Source: Fimbriiglobus ruber
GTDB taxonomy: Bacteria; Planctomycetota; Planctomycetia; Gemmatales; Gemmataceae
Direction: 5' to 3'
Assembly: GCF_002197845.1 (NCBI RefSeq)
Contig: NZ_NIDE01000014.1
Location: 310,001 to 374,000, forward strand
Length of the DNA stretch: 64,000 bases
Made by a program: the position numbers and the translations under genes. Shown piece after piece: positions 1 to 8,150 of this stretch (positions are counted from its first letter, which is position 1; the number at the start of each line of letters is the position of its first letter). The notes under the pieces are model-generated. The model was not told the DNA's origin. It saw only the letters and a list, made by a program, of their open reading frames with translations, and did no database searches.

Positions 1-457
1 CCGGGAGGGCCGTGGTCCCCCACGTCGGGTGCGTCACGAGCAACCCGAGGGCGACCCACACGTGCCCGTACACGTACGCCGACCCGGCCGGTCCGGGGGT
101 CGGGTTGTGATGCCCCCCCGCGCCCTGGACGTGCGGCCCGTACCGCGCGGTCGGGGTGTCATCGCGAGCCAGCGTCCGGTGCTCGTCGGCGGCCACCAGG
201 GGCTGGACGACCGCGCTCACCAACCGGGTCGCGCACGCGTCCGTCCGCCGGCCGCCGGCCGCCACGGTCGTGTCACACGACCGGAACTGGTCACCCAACC
301 CGGCCGCCCGAATCCCCCCGGTGACCGTCCGCCGACTCCGAGCCAGAACCGCCCCGACGAGCAACCGGGCCCGTCGGGCGCCGGAACGGCGGTCGAGAGC
401 GGTTCCCACGCGGGAAAACCAGTGGACGGTGGGAGGGGCGATCTGCGACGATGTCAT
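1..457 (-). CDS. IS701/DDE_5-like transposase, N-terminal part (runs off window)
   Basis: Reading the minus strand from an ATG at 457 gives 152 codons without a stop, continuing past the window start. The product begins MTSSQIAPPTVHWFS and carries RDDTPTARYGPHVQGAG followed by HHNPTPGPAG and YVYGHVWVALGLL. This matches what I know of planctomycete IS701-like transposases with a DDE_5-type nuclease fold, where the DDTP aspartate is a candidate first catalytic residue. Only the N-terminal third to half is visible, so intactness cannot be judged. It is divergent from the next transposase at 591. The family is from motif memory; coding is supported by the long open frame and the motif string. Confidence 0.6.
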   Translation of the reverse strand, partial: MTSSQIAPPTVHWFSRVGTALDRRSGARRARLLVGAVLARSRRTVTGGIRAAGLGDQFRSCDTTVAAGGRRTDACATRLVSAVVQPLVAADEHRTLARDDTPTARYGPHVQGAGGHHNPTPGPAGSAYVYGHVWVALGLLVTHPTWGTTALP

Positions 458-590
458 GGCCGAGTCCGTTCGGGCGTGGGTTGGTGTGGTAACCCCCATC
501 GGCCCGGACGGGCCGGCATTCTGTCCACCCGAACTCGCTACCACACGCCGTCACACGATTTCGCGGAAAGTACAGCAAGGAGTGTGACCC

Positions 591-2186
591 ATGGTCAAGA
601 CCGCGAAGTCGGGCGAGCCGACGATCACCCGCCACCTGACCCCGGAGCGGACCGACTGCCCCCACTGCGGGGGGCCGATGCGGGCCGACGACGCGAACCC
701 GCGGACGGTCCACACGCTGGCCGGGATCACCCGTCTGCACCTGACCGTCCGCCGGTGCCACCAGTACGGGTGTGTGGCCCGCCGCCGGCCGTACCGGCCC
801 GAGGCCGGAGGCGCCAGTGTCCTCCCCCGGCACGAGTTCGGGCTCGACGTGATCGCCCTCATCGGGGCTCTCCGGTACACCGAACACCGGTCGATCCCCG
901 AGATCCGAGCCCACCTGGTCGGCCGCGGGGTGACGATCGCCGAGCGGACGGTCACCAACCTGCTCGACCGGTATGACGAGTTGCTGGCTGTGGCTCTGGC
1001 CGACGACCGCCGACTCCGGACCCTCCTGGGTCGCCAGGGGCGGGTTCTCCTCGGGGTGGACGGATGGCAACCCGATGTCGGGCACGAGGTCCTGTGGGTC
1101 ATCCGGGATTGCTTGTCGGGCGAGATCCTGTTGGCCGAGAGCCTCCTGTCGGCCCGCCATCAGGATCTCGGGGAACTCCTGGCGGCGGTGAAGGCGGCGT
1201 GTCCGGTCCCGGTCGCCGGGATCGTGTCGGATGGCCAGGCCTCGATCCGCAAGGCGGTGGCCGCCGTGTTCCCGGACACGCCCTACCAACGGTGCCCGTT
1301 CCACTTCCTGCGGGAGGCGGCCCGCCCGATCTACGAGGCCGACCGGCATGCCAAGAAGGAACTCCAGAAGACGGTCCGAGGTGTTCGCGGGATCGAGCGG
1401 ACGGCCGAGGGGCGGACAGACCCCGCGGCCGACGTGATCCGGGGGTATTGCTCGGCCGTCCGGAGTGCCCTGACGGATGATGGCCGGCCGCCCGTGGAGG
1501 CGTCCGGCCTCCGACTCCACGATCGCCTGACGGCGATCCACGAGAGCCTCGGCCGGGCCGAGGAAAAAGGGGGGTTCCGACCGAACTCCGGAAGCGGAAA
1601 GGCATCCTCGACCGGGGGGTTGGAAGCGACCCTCGACCTGTGGCTCCCCGTTCGGACGGCGTTCGCCTGGGTCCATCAGGCGGCCCACATCCTGGGATTG
1701 GAGGCCCCCCCCGGGACCGTCATCCGGGCGAAGTTGGGGGGCCTCCTGGGGGCCATGCGGCGACACCGGAAGGCGGCCGGTGAACGGGCCAAGGGGGTCG
1801 ATCACTTCGTGAAAGTGAGCCGACGTTATTGGCCCGGGCTGTTCGCGTGTTACGACACCCCGGACCTGCCGCGGACGAACAACGACCTGGAACAGGCGTT
1901 CGGGAGCCACCGGTACCACGAGCGGCGGGCGACCGGCCGGAAGGGAGCGTCGCCGGCATTGGTCCTGCGGGGTTCGGCCCGGTTGGTGGCCGGATTGGCG
2001 ACCCGCCGCCAGAAGGTGACGGCGGCCGACTTGGCAGGCGCGAACCCGGCCCAGTGGAAGCAGTTGCGGGCCGCATTGGAGGAGCGACGGCAGCGGCGGG
2101 TCGAGCGGAAGCGGTTCCGCCGCGATCCCCAGGGATACTTGAAAGACTTGGAAATTAAGCTCAACCAGCTGAGTTTGCCGGCCTAG
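591..2186 (+). CDS. DDE transposase with N-terminal zinc ribbon
   Basis: 531-residue transposase. A zinc ribbon is visible at the N-terminus (C23-x2-C26 and C56-x4-C61). Candidate catalytic acids are D157 (in LLGVDGW), D214 (IVSDG) and E434 (NNDLEQAFG). A C-x2-H pair follows the second Asp (C235, H238), and a long helical insertion separates D214 from the Glu. This is the layout of Mutator/IS256-like and ISL3-like enzymes; I cannot assign the exact IS family. The ATG at 591 lies 8 bases after an AAGGAG sequence. A large perfect palindrome lies 15 bases beyond the stop. No stop or frameshift interrupts the frame, so it may be active. Clear terminal inverted repeats were not found. Confidence 0.8.
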   Translation: MVKTAKSGEPTITRHLTPERTDCPHCGGPMRADDANPRTVHTLAGITRLHLTVRRCHQYGCVARRRPYRPEAGGASVLPRHEFGLDVIALIGALRYTEHRSIPEIRAHLVGRGVTIAERTVTNLLDRYDELLAVALADDRRLRTLLGRQGRVLLGVDGWQPDVGHEVLWVIRDCLSGEILLAESLLSARHQDLGELLAAVKAACPVPVAGIVSDGQASIRKAVAAVFPDTPYQRCPFHFLREAARPIYEADRHAKKELQKTVRGVRGIERTAEGRTDPAADVIRGYCSAVRSALTDDGRPPVEASGLRLHDRLTAIHESLGRAEEKGGFRPNSGSGKASSTGGLEATLDLWLPVRTAFAWVHQAAHILGLEAPPGTVIRAKLGGLLGAMRRHRKAAGERAKGVDHFVKVSRRYWPGLFACYDTPDLPRTNNDLEQAFGSHRYHERRATGRKGASPALVLRGSARLVAGLATRRQKVTAADLAGANPAQWKQLRAALEERRQRRVERKRFRRDPQGYLKDLEIKLNQLSLPA

Positions 2187-2201
2187 AAAAAAAGAAACCC
2201 C

Positions 2202-2239
2202 GGCCCTGACGGCCCCGCAATTGCGGGGCCGTCAGGGCC
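2202..2239 (+). terminator. 38-nt perfect palindrome after transposase gene
   Basis: Two perfect 19-base arms (left arm GGCCCTGACGGCCCCGCAA) meet with no spacer, 15 bases after the transposase stop. The RNA would form a very stable stem. There is no U-tract downstream, so it may be a factor-independent terminator lacking one, or a stem that blocks read-through from flanking genes. Confidence 0.5.
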
Positions 2240-2242
2240 AGC

Positions 2243-2401
2243 CTCTTGGTGGAAGAATGGGAGTACCACACCCAATCGAAGGTCCGCTGGCGTGTGACCC
2301 GTTGGCTCCAACGGACCGAGCGGGCGAGATTCTATTGGCATCGTGCGCGTAAGGTATTGCCTAAGTTAAGGAAAGGGCTGCAGCAACCCGGGAAACAGTA
2401 G
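2243..2401 (+). pseudogene. 3' remnant of an unidentified basic protein gene
   Basis: A 52-codon stretch ends in TAG at 2399-2401 and has no start codon of its own. It reads LLVEEWEYHTQSKVRWRVTR, followed by a tail rich in Trp, Arg and Lys that ends GLQQPGKQ. Its amino-acid composition is protein-like rather than random for GC-rich DNA. It begins right after the palindrome that follows the transposase gene, so the 5' part was probably lost when that element or a neighbour inserted. I do not recognise the family; the aromatic and basic residues would suit a nucleic-acid-binding protein such as another transposase. Confidence 0.35.
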
Positions 2402-2800
2402 AACTAGTAGTTTGGCCGAGAACCCCGTTTGAAACGAGCATTCTCTCCCACCGGCTCGTCTTTGAGGTGACCAAGTTTTGGTCACCTCCCATAAATCAGC
2501 CCGCGAGCAGTCCGCGGCTTCCAGCTATCAAGTTGTCGATACCGGAGTGGACGCGAACGGGAGGGAGTGAAATAGGAGATCCTTCACGGCGTCGGTGACA
2601 AGTTCGCCACCTCTCCTCCTGCGATTCCCTTTCCCACTCTTGATTCTCGCAGCCCGTTGGTCTCTATCGAACTTTCGACGCCTTTTTTCATCGTCGATAC
2701 GCTTGTCCGTCGCAATCGGTATCAACCGCGATCCGTCTGGTTCCTGCCTGTTGCCCGGTGTCCGACCGCCTAACCGAGTTCGCCTCCGAGGATCGATCCC
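2402..2800. other. Intergenic region upstream of the PVC haem protein
   Basis: About 400 bases without a convincing gene. It is less GC-rich than its surroundings and probably carries the promoter of the gene at 2801. I see no clear operator or RNA structure. Confidence 0.4.
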
Positions 2801-5800
2801 ATGACCAAACTCCTCGCCCGATTGCTCGGCGTCGTCGGCGCAGTTGCCGGGCTCGTCGTACCGACCGCGGCACTCTGGTCGCAAGGGTACCCGCCCGACG
2901 TCGCGCCCGCCCGGATGAAACCGGCCGACGGCCTCGCCGTCAACCTCTACGCCGCCGAACCGCACGTTCGCCAGCCGATCCTCGTCAAGTGCGACGACCG
3001 CGGTCGGGTGTGGACCATCCAATACCTGCAATACCCCAACCCCGCCGGCCTTAAACGAATGAAGGTGGACCGCTGGTCGCGCACCGTTTACGACCGCGTG
3101 CCCGAACCGCCGCCGCTCGGCCCAAAAGGGGCCGACCGCATCACCATCTGCGAAGACACCGACGGCGACGGCCGCGCCGACAAGTTCAAGGACTTTGCCG
3201 GCGGTCTGAACCTGTGTACCGGGCTCGCGCTCGGCCACGGCGGCGTTTACGTACTCCAGGTGCCCTATCTCCTGTTCTACCCCGACCGCGACCGCGACGA
3301 CGTGCCCGACGGCAACCCCGACGTGCTGCTGTCCGGTTTCGGCATGGAGGACGCCCAATCGCTCGCGAACCACCTGACCTGGGGACCAGACGGTTGGCTC
3401 TACGGTGTCTCCGGTAGCACCGTTACCAACCGCGTCCGCGGCATCGAGTTTCAACAGGCCGTCTGGCGATACCACCCGCTTACGAAGCGGTTCGAGTTAT
3501 TCTCCGAGGGCGGGGGCAACCTGTTCGGGTTGACCTTCGACGCCGACGGCAACCTGTTCGCGTCTTCCAATGGGACCGACCTCGTGTACCACACCCTCCA
3601 GGGTGCCTACTACCGCAAGAATTTCGGCAAGCACGGTCCGCTGCACAATCCGTACACGTACGGCTTCTTTGAACACCTGACGACCGACAAGCCCGTGGCC
3701 GGGCCGCGGCCGGGCGGTACGATCTACCTCGGAGACACCCTGCCGGACCGCTTTCGGGGTGCGCTCCTCTGCTGCGATTTTCTCCAACACTCCGCGTCGT
3801 CGTGGCGGCTCAGCCCCCGCGGTTCCACGTTCGCCGCGAGCTACGGCGGCCCGCTTATCGACAGCCGCGACACCTGGTTCTGTGCCCCGGACCTTTGTGC
3901 CGGGGCCGACGGCGCTGTTTACGTCTGTGACTTCCACGACCAGCGCACCGCCCATCCCGACCCCGACGCGAACTGGGATCGCAGTAACGGCCGCATCTAC
4001 CGGATCGTCCCGGCCGGGGGGAAAGCGGGCCGTCCCTTCGATCTCACGCGAAAGAGTAGCCTGGAGTTGGTCGAACTGCTCCGGCATCCTAACGGCTGGT
4101 ACGCCGAGCAAACTCGTGTCTTACTTGCCGCCCGTCGCGACCGGGCCGCGTGGCCGGCTCTGGCCGCGCCCGCCCGTCAGGTTGCCGACCCGCGGCTCGC
4201 TCTACAAGGGTTGTGGGGGCTGTACGTCAGCGGCGGCTTCGACGACGCCATTGCGGCCGAATTACTCAGCCACCCCGGCGAATACGTGCGGGCGTGGACG
4301 GTCCGCCTACTGGGGGACGAAAACAAGGTCTCGCCCGCGTTGGCCTCCCAACTCATCGAACTGGCGGGGCGCGACCCGAGTGTGGTCGTCCGCTGTCAAC
4401 TCGCCGCGACCGCCCGCCGATTGCAGGGTGCGGACGGCTTACCAGTTGTCGAGCGATTGCTTACCCGTGGTCTCGATCAAGACGACGCCTGCGTACCCCT
4501 GATGTGTTGGTGGGCGATCGAGGCGAAGGCCATGACTGATGCGGATCGCTTACTGGCATTCTTCGGAACACCGGAACGATGGGCCGACGCGGGAACTCGG
4601 GAGGTCGCGCTTCGTCTGGTCCGCCGATATGGGTCCGAGGGAACAGGTGTCGGATATCGTGCGTGTATCCGTCTCCTGACGGTTGTCTCGACGAGGTTCC
4701 AATCCGACGCGCTCGCGGCCCTGGACCGCGGTCTCGCCGAGCGGGCGGTGACTCTGGGAGGCATGGGCACAGCCGGACTGTACGGCCACGTCGCCACACC
4801 GGAAGCCGGCGCCCCGCAACCGTCCCGGCGATTCGAGCCGCCGACGCCCGAACTGATCAGAGTGATCGCGCGGGCCTGGCGCGCCGAGCCGGCCGATCTG
4901 ACCCGGTTGCGTCTGGCGCTGCGGGTAGGGGTCGTTGGCGCGGAGGCCGCAACGCTGGCGGAGGTTTCCGCCCCAAGGACGGCGGCCGACCGGCGGCGTA
5001 CCCTTTTCGGCCTCCTCGCGGAGTTGGGCAGCGCGGACGCAGTTCCGGTCGCCCTCGACGCTCTGGCGGCCGCGAACGCCGTCGAGGTGCGGGCTGCCGC
5101 ACTCGATGTCCTCGCCCGGCACGCCGACGACCGCATAACGGACCGTCTGCTGACTCTCTACCAGACGATGCCGCCGGACTTACGATTGCGGCTGCGGACG
5201 GTGCTGCTCGGCCGGCCGGCGTCGGCTCGCACATTTCTGAATCGAGTCGACCGTAAGGAGATTCCCGCGGCGGACGTGCCGGTCGCCGAATTGCGTCAGG
5301 TCGCCCTGTATCACGACCCGGCGTTGGATGCCCTCGTGCGTAAGCATTGGGGTAAGATCGGCGCCGGCACGCCCGAGGAGAAGTTGGCCGAAATGAGGCG
5401 GCTCGCGAACGACCTGCGGGCTGGGACCGGCGACCCGGTCCGTGGGCGAGAATTGTTCCGGACCCACTGTGCGACGTGTCACAAACTGTTCAATGAGGGC
5501 GGCGAAGTCGGACCCGACCTGACCGGCGTGGCCCGCAATGACACGACCGCCTTACTGGCGAACATCGTCGACCCCAGCGCGGTGATCCGCGCACAGTACC
5601 TCCAGTACGCCGCGAACACGACGACTGGGCGGGTGGTGACGGGGGTCATTGTCGCCCAGGATAACGCCGGCGTGACGCTCGCCGACGCGCGGGGCCAACG
5701 GACTACCGTGCCGCGCGACCAGATCGAATCGCTACGCGAATTACCGACCTCACTCATGCCGGAGAACCTGTTAAAGCCGTTGCGCCCACAGGAAGTACGA

Positions 5801-5836
5801 GATCTCTTTCAATACATCCAAAGCGCCCCGAAGTAA
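2801..5836 (+). CDS. PVC-type membrane-bound dehydrogenase-like haem protein
   Basis: 1011 residues. A signal peptide or membrane anchor (about residues 1-28) precedes a beta-propeller like that of PVC 'membrane-bound dehydrogenase' proteins, with DTDGDGRADKFKDFAGG and NHLTWGPDGWLYG as typical loops. A helical HEAT-like middle (about 410-860) and a C-terminal cytochrome-c-type domain follow. The haem site is C890-A-T-C893-H894, followed by GGEVGPDLTG, the usual context of this family. The protein should sit outside the cytoplasmic membrane and carry covalent haem c; substrates of this very expanded planctomycete family are mostly unknown. The next gene (isochorismatase-like) starts 59 bases downstream in the same direction, so co-transcription is likely. 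Confidence 0.92.
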   Translation: MTKLLARLLGVVGAVAGLVVPTAALWSQGYPPDVAPARMKPADGLAVNLYAAEPHVRQPILVKCDDRGRVWTIQYLQYPNPAGLKRMKVDRWSRTVYDRVPEPPPLGPKGADRITICEDTDGDGRADKFKDFAGGLNLCTGLALGHGGVYVLQVPYLLFYPDRDRDDVPDGNPDVLLSGFGMEDAQSLANHLTWGPDGWLYGVSGSTVTNRVRGIEFQQAVWRYHPLTKRFELFSEGGGNLFGLTFDADGNLFASSNGTDLVYHTLQGAYYRKNFGKHGPLHNPYTYGFFEHLTTDKPVAGPRPGGTIYLGDTLPDRFRGALLCCDFLQHSASSWRLSPRGSTFAASYGGPLIDSRDTWFCAPDLCAGADGAVYVCDFHDQRTAHPDPDANWDRSNGRIYRIVPAGGKAGRPFDLTRKSSLELVELLRHPNGWYAEQTRVLLAARRDRAAWPALAAPARQVADPRLALQGLWGLYVSGGFDDAIAAELLSHPGEYVRAWTVRLLGDENKVSPALASQLIELAGRDPSVVVRCQLAATARRLQGADGLPVVERLLTRGLDQDDACVPLMCWWAIEAKAMTDADRLLAFFGTPERWADAGTREVALRLVRRYGSEGTGVGYRACIRLLTVVSTRFQSDALAALDRGLAERAVTLGGMGTAGLYGHVATPEAGAPQPSRRFEPPTPELIRVIARAWRAEPADLTRLRLALRVGVVGAEAATLAEVSAPRTAADRRRTLFGLLAELGSADAVPVALDALAAANAVEVRAAALDVLARHADDRITDRLLTLYQTMPPDLRLRLRTVLLGRPASARTFLNRVDRKEIPAADVPVAELRQVALYHDPALDALVRKHWGKIGAGTPEEKLAEMRRLANDLRAGTGDPVRGRELFRTHCATCHKLFNEGGEVGPDLTGVARNDTTALLANIVDPSAVIRAQYLQYAANTTTGRVVTGVIVAQDNAGVTLADARGQRTTVPRDQIESLRELPTSLMPENLLKPLRPQEVRDLFQYIQSAPK

Positions 5837-5895
5837 TTCCCGGCGGCCCAGCCCACCCCGCCCAGGGTCCAATGTCCTTTTCCAACGGAAGCCTC

Positions 5896-6981
5896 ATGAG
5901 AACCTTCAACACCTTACGTTGGCTCGCCGCGACACTCGCCATGTCGCTCGCGGTCCCGTCCCCGGCGCGGGCCGACGACCCGAAGCCGAGGACGTACGAC
6001 AACCGGCTCACACCGGTCGCGGACCCCAAGCCACTCCTCGGCGACTACCCCGAGTTCGTCGAACCGGTGCGGGAGGTGGTTCGTTTCGAGGCGCCGGTTC
6101 TGGTCGACGACGAGGGTGCCGACCTTCACGTCCGGGCCTGGCGGTTCACGTACAACGCCCGCGGCATCATCGAAATGCCCAACCGCCTCCGCGCCGCGGA
6201 GACGGCCCTCATTGTCGTTCACCCGTGGGGCATCGACGACGGCCAGGGCTGGCGGACGCCCGAGCCGAATGGGGTGTGTGACTTCTGTACCCCGGACAAA
6301 AACAAGCTGGCGGCCCGCCATACCCACGAGGTGATTGACCCGTTCCTCAAATCCTTTCGGGGAAAGGTCGGGTTCGTGATGTACAGCCTGATCGGTCCGG
6401 CCGATCCGATCCGCAAAAAGCTGTACCGCACCTTCGATTACAATCCGACGGCTGCCGAGCGCGCGCGGGCCGAAAAGGATCTGCGAGTGAAACTGGCCTC
6501 CTTGCCTTACAAGGGCGGGCCGCTGCCGGATCGGCTGACGCTGTCGGCCGACAAGCCGGTGGCCGACTACTTCCGTCAGTTCCCCGGCCTCGACGCGTCC
6601 GCCAGGTACAACGGTGCCGGATTCTGGGACGTTCCTGTTCCCGTGACGAAAGACCTGACGGTCGCCCCCGACGACGTGCTGATTTTCGACGTGGAAGGGT
6701 ACCCGCTGCTGCGCGACTACCTGAAAAAGCACAAGATCCGCCACGTCCTATTGGCCGGCTACGCGACCGACATGTGCTACTGCCGCACGACGGCGGGGTA
6801 TCAGAACCTGTCGAAGGACTTCAATGTCTTTCTGGTCGGCGACGCCAGTCTGGCGACCTACCCGGCGAACAACACGCCGCGTTTCGCGACGAACGCCCAC
6901 CTATCGTTTGCCGCACTGGAACAACTGATTACCCAGATCTCCTGGGTCAAGTACACGGGAACCCAACCGGCTCCGCGGTAG
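5896..6981 (+). CDS. Exported isochorismatase-like cysteine hydrolase
   Basis: 361 residues. The ATG at 5896 is preferred over one at 5872 because GGAAG lies about 6 bases before it and the product then starts with a clean signal peptide (MRTFNTLRWLAATLAMSLAV, cleavage near ARA-DD). The C-terminal half has the cysteine-hydrolase Rossmann-like pattern: DVLIFDVEG, then HVLLAGYATDMCYC with C294 as likely nucleophile, then FLVGDA. Where classical members have an Asp at the first strand (VIDMQ) this protein has VVHPWGIDD, so the catalytic acid would have to be D114 or D115. The substrate is unknown. It is probably in one operon with the haem protein before it and the deacetylase 58 bases after it. 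Confidence 0.82.
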   Translation: MRTFNTLRWLAATLAMSLAVPSPARADDPKPRTYDNRLTPVADPKPLLGDYPEFVEPVREVVRFEAPVLVDDEGADLHVRAWRFTYNARGIIEMPNRLRAAETALIVVHPWGIDDGQGWRTPEPNGVCDFCTPDKNKLAARHTHEVIDPFLKSFRGKVGFVMYSLIGPADPIRKKLYRTFDYNPTAAERARAEKDLRVKLASLPYKGGPLPDRLTLSADKPVADYFRQFPGLDASARYNGAGFWDVPVPVTKDLTVAPDDVLIFDVEGYPLLRDYLKKHKIRHVLLAGYATDMCYCRTTAGYQNLSKDFNVFLVGDASLATYPANNTPRFATNAHLSFAALEQLITQISWVKYTGTQPAPR

Positions 6982-7039
6982 GACCAGGATAGCGGCGGGC
7001 CATCGCCTGACGCGGTTGACGCCCGGAGGGAGGAGAGCG

Positions 7040-8053
7040 ATGAACCTGACGCGCCGACAGTTCCTGACGGCAGCCCTCGCGGGGACCGGGATGGCCGCGG
7101 CCGCGTGTCGGTCCGCGGCCGAGAGCGACCAAGCGCTCGTCGCGATCACCCTCGACCTGGAAATGAGCCGCAACTTTCCGGCCTGGGATGACACGCACTG
7201 GGACTACGAGAAGGGCAACTTGAACGCCGAGACGAAGCGGTACGCGGTCGAGGCGTGCAAGCGGGTCAAGGCGGCCGGCGGGGTGCTGCACTGCTTCGCC
7301 GTCGGGCAGACGTTCGAGCAGGAAAATGTGGACTGGCTCAAGGAGATCGTCAAAGGCGGTCACCCGGTCGGGAATCACACCTACGACCACGTCAACGTGA
7401 CGGCCACGAAGCCGGCGGACCTGCAATTCCGCTTCCAACGGGCGCCGTGGCTGATCGAGGGCAAACCCGCGGCCGACGTGATCCGCGAGAACGTCCGCCT
7501 GACGACCGCGGCGATGAAGGCCCGCCTTGGCATCGAGCCGGCCGGCTTTCGCACGCCCGGCGGCTTCAGCGCCGGGCTCCGCGACCGGCCCGACTTGCGG
7601 CGGTTGTTCCGCGAGTCGGGCTTCACCTGGGTGAGCAGCCTCTACCCGCCGCACAAGACGACCCAGCCGCGGGAGCAACCGGGTGTCGACGTGTACGACA
7701 GTATTGTTCGGGCCCAGGCGGCGGCCCAGCCGTTTGCTTACCCCGACGGACTCGTGGAAGTTCCGATGAGCCCGATCAGCGACATCGGGGCGTTCCGCGG
7801 CGGCCGTTGGAAACTGGAGTGGTTCCTGAAAGCCGTCCGCCTCGGTGTCGAGTGGGCGATCGAACACCGGGCCACGTTCGACTTCCTGGGCCACCCCTCG
7901 TGTTTGTACGTGACCGACCCGGAATTCCGGACGATTGACTTGATTTGCGATCTGGTACGTAAGGCCGGCGACCGCGCAGCGATCGTCGACCTGGGTACAC
8001 TGGCGGCCCGGGGGCGTTTGAAAAAAGACGGCGGTAGCTCGCCGAAGGAATAG
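7040..8053 (+). CDS. Tat-exported polysaccharide deacetylase (NodB domain)
   Basis: 337 residues. The ATG at 7040 follows a strong GGAGGGAGGAG ribosome site; a TTG at 7016 is in frame but lacks one. The N-terminus MNLTRRQFLTAALAGTGMAA is a twin-arginine signal ending in AAAC, so it may also be lipidated. The NodB fold is shown by AITLDLE (metal or catalytic Asp region), GNHTYDHVNV (H-x3-H metal motif) and FRTPGG. Family members remove acetyl groups from N-acetylhexosamine polymers such as chitin or peptidoglycan; the actual substrate is not shown. It is the last gene of a likely three-gene unit and faces the M16 peptidase gene across a strong hairpin. Confidence 0.88.
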   Translation: MNLTRRQFLTAALAGTGMAAAACRSAAESDQALVAITLDLEMSRNFPAWDDTHWDYEKGNLNAETKRYAVEACKRVKAAGGVLHCFAVGQTFEQENVDWLKEIVKGGHPVGNHTYDHVNVTATKPADLQFRFQRAPWLIEGKPAADVIRENVRLTTAAMKARLGIEPAGFRTPGGFSAGLRDRPDLRRLFRESGFTWVSSLYPPHKTTQPREQPGVDVYDSIVRAQAAAQPFAYPDGLVEVPMSPISDIGAFRGGRWKLEWFLKAVRLGVEWAIEHRATFDFLGHPSCLYVTDPEFRTIDLICDLVRKAGDRAAIVDLGTLAARGRLKKDGGSSPKE

Positions 8054-8105
8054 CCGGGAATGGCAAACGTTCTTTTGCGAAATGGCCGCCGGGGGTTTGG
8101 GAGAA

Positions 8106-8143
8106 TCGTTGGGGGGGCAGAAGCTCGTTCGCCCCCCCAACGA
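8106..8143. terminator. Bidirectional hairpin between convergent genes
   Basis: Perfect 13-bp stem (TCGTTGGGGGGGC with its complement) around a 12-base loop, lying between the stop at 8053 (+) and the stop at 8151 (-). The position suits shared termination of both transcripts. Confidence 0.65.
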
Positions 8144-8150
8144 CCGCATG

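Noticed and set aside
484-546. GTGTGGTA / TACCACAC inverted pair upstream of the 591 transposase as element ends
   Set aside because: The arms are only 8 bases and both lie on the same side of the gene, so they cannot be the two ends of that element.
291-1919. 542-codon minus-strand open frame across the first transposase
   Set aside because: It is the mirror of a real transposase gene in GC-rich DNA; its sequence is Arg/Pro/Gly-rich and has no recognisable domain.
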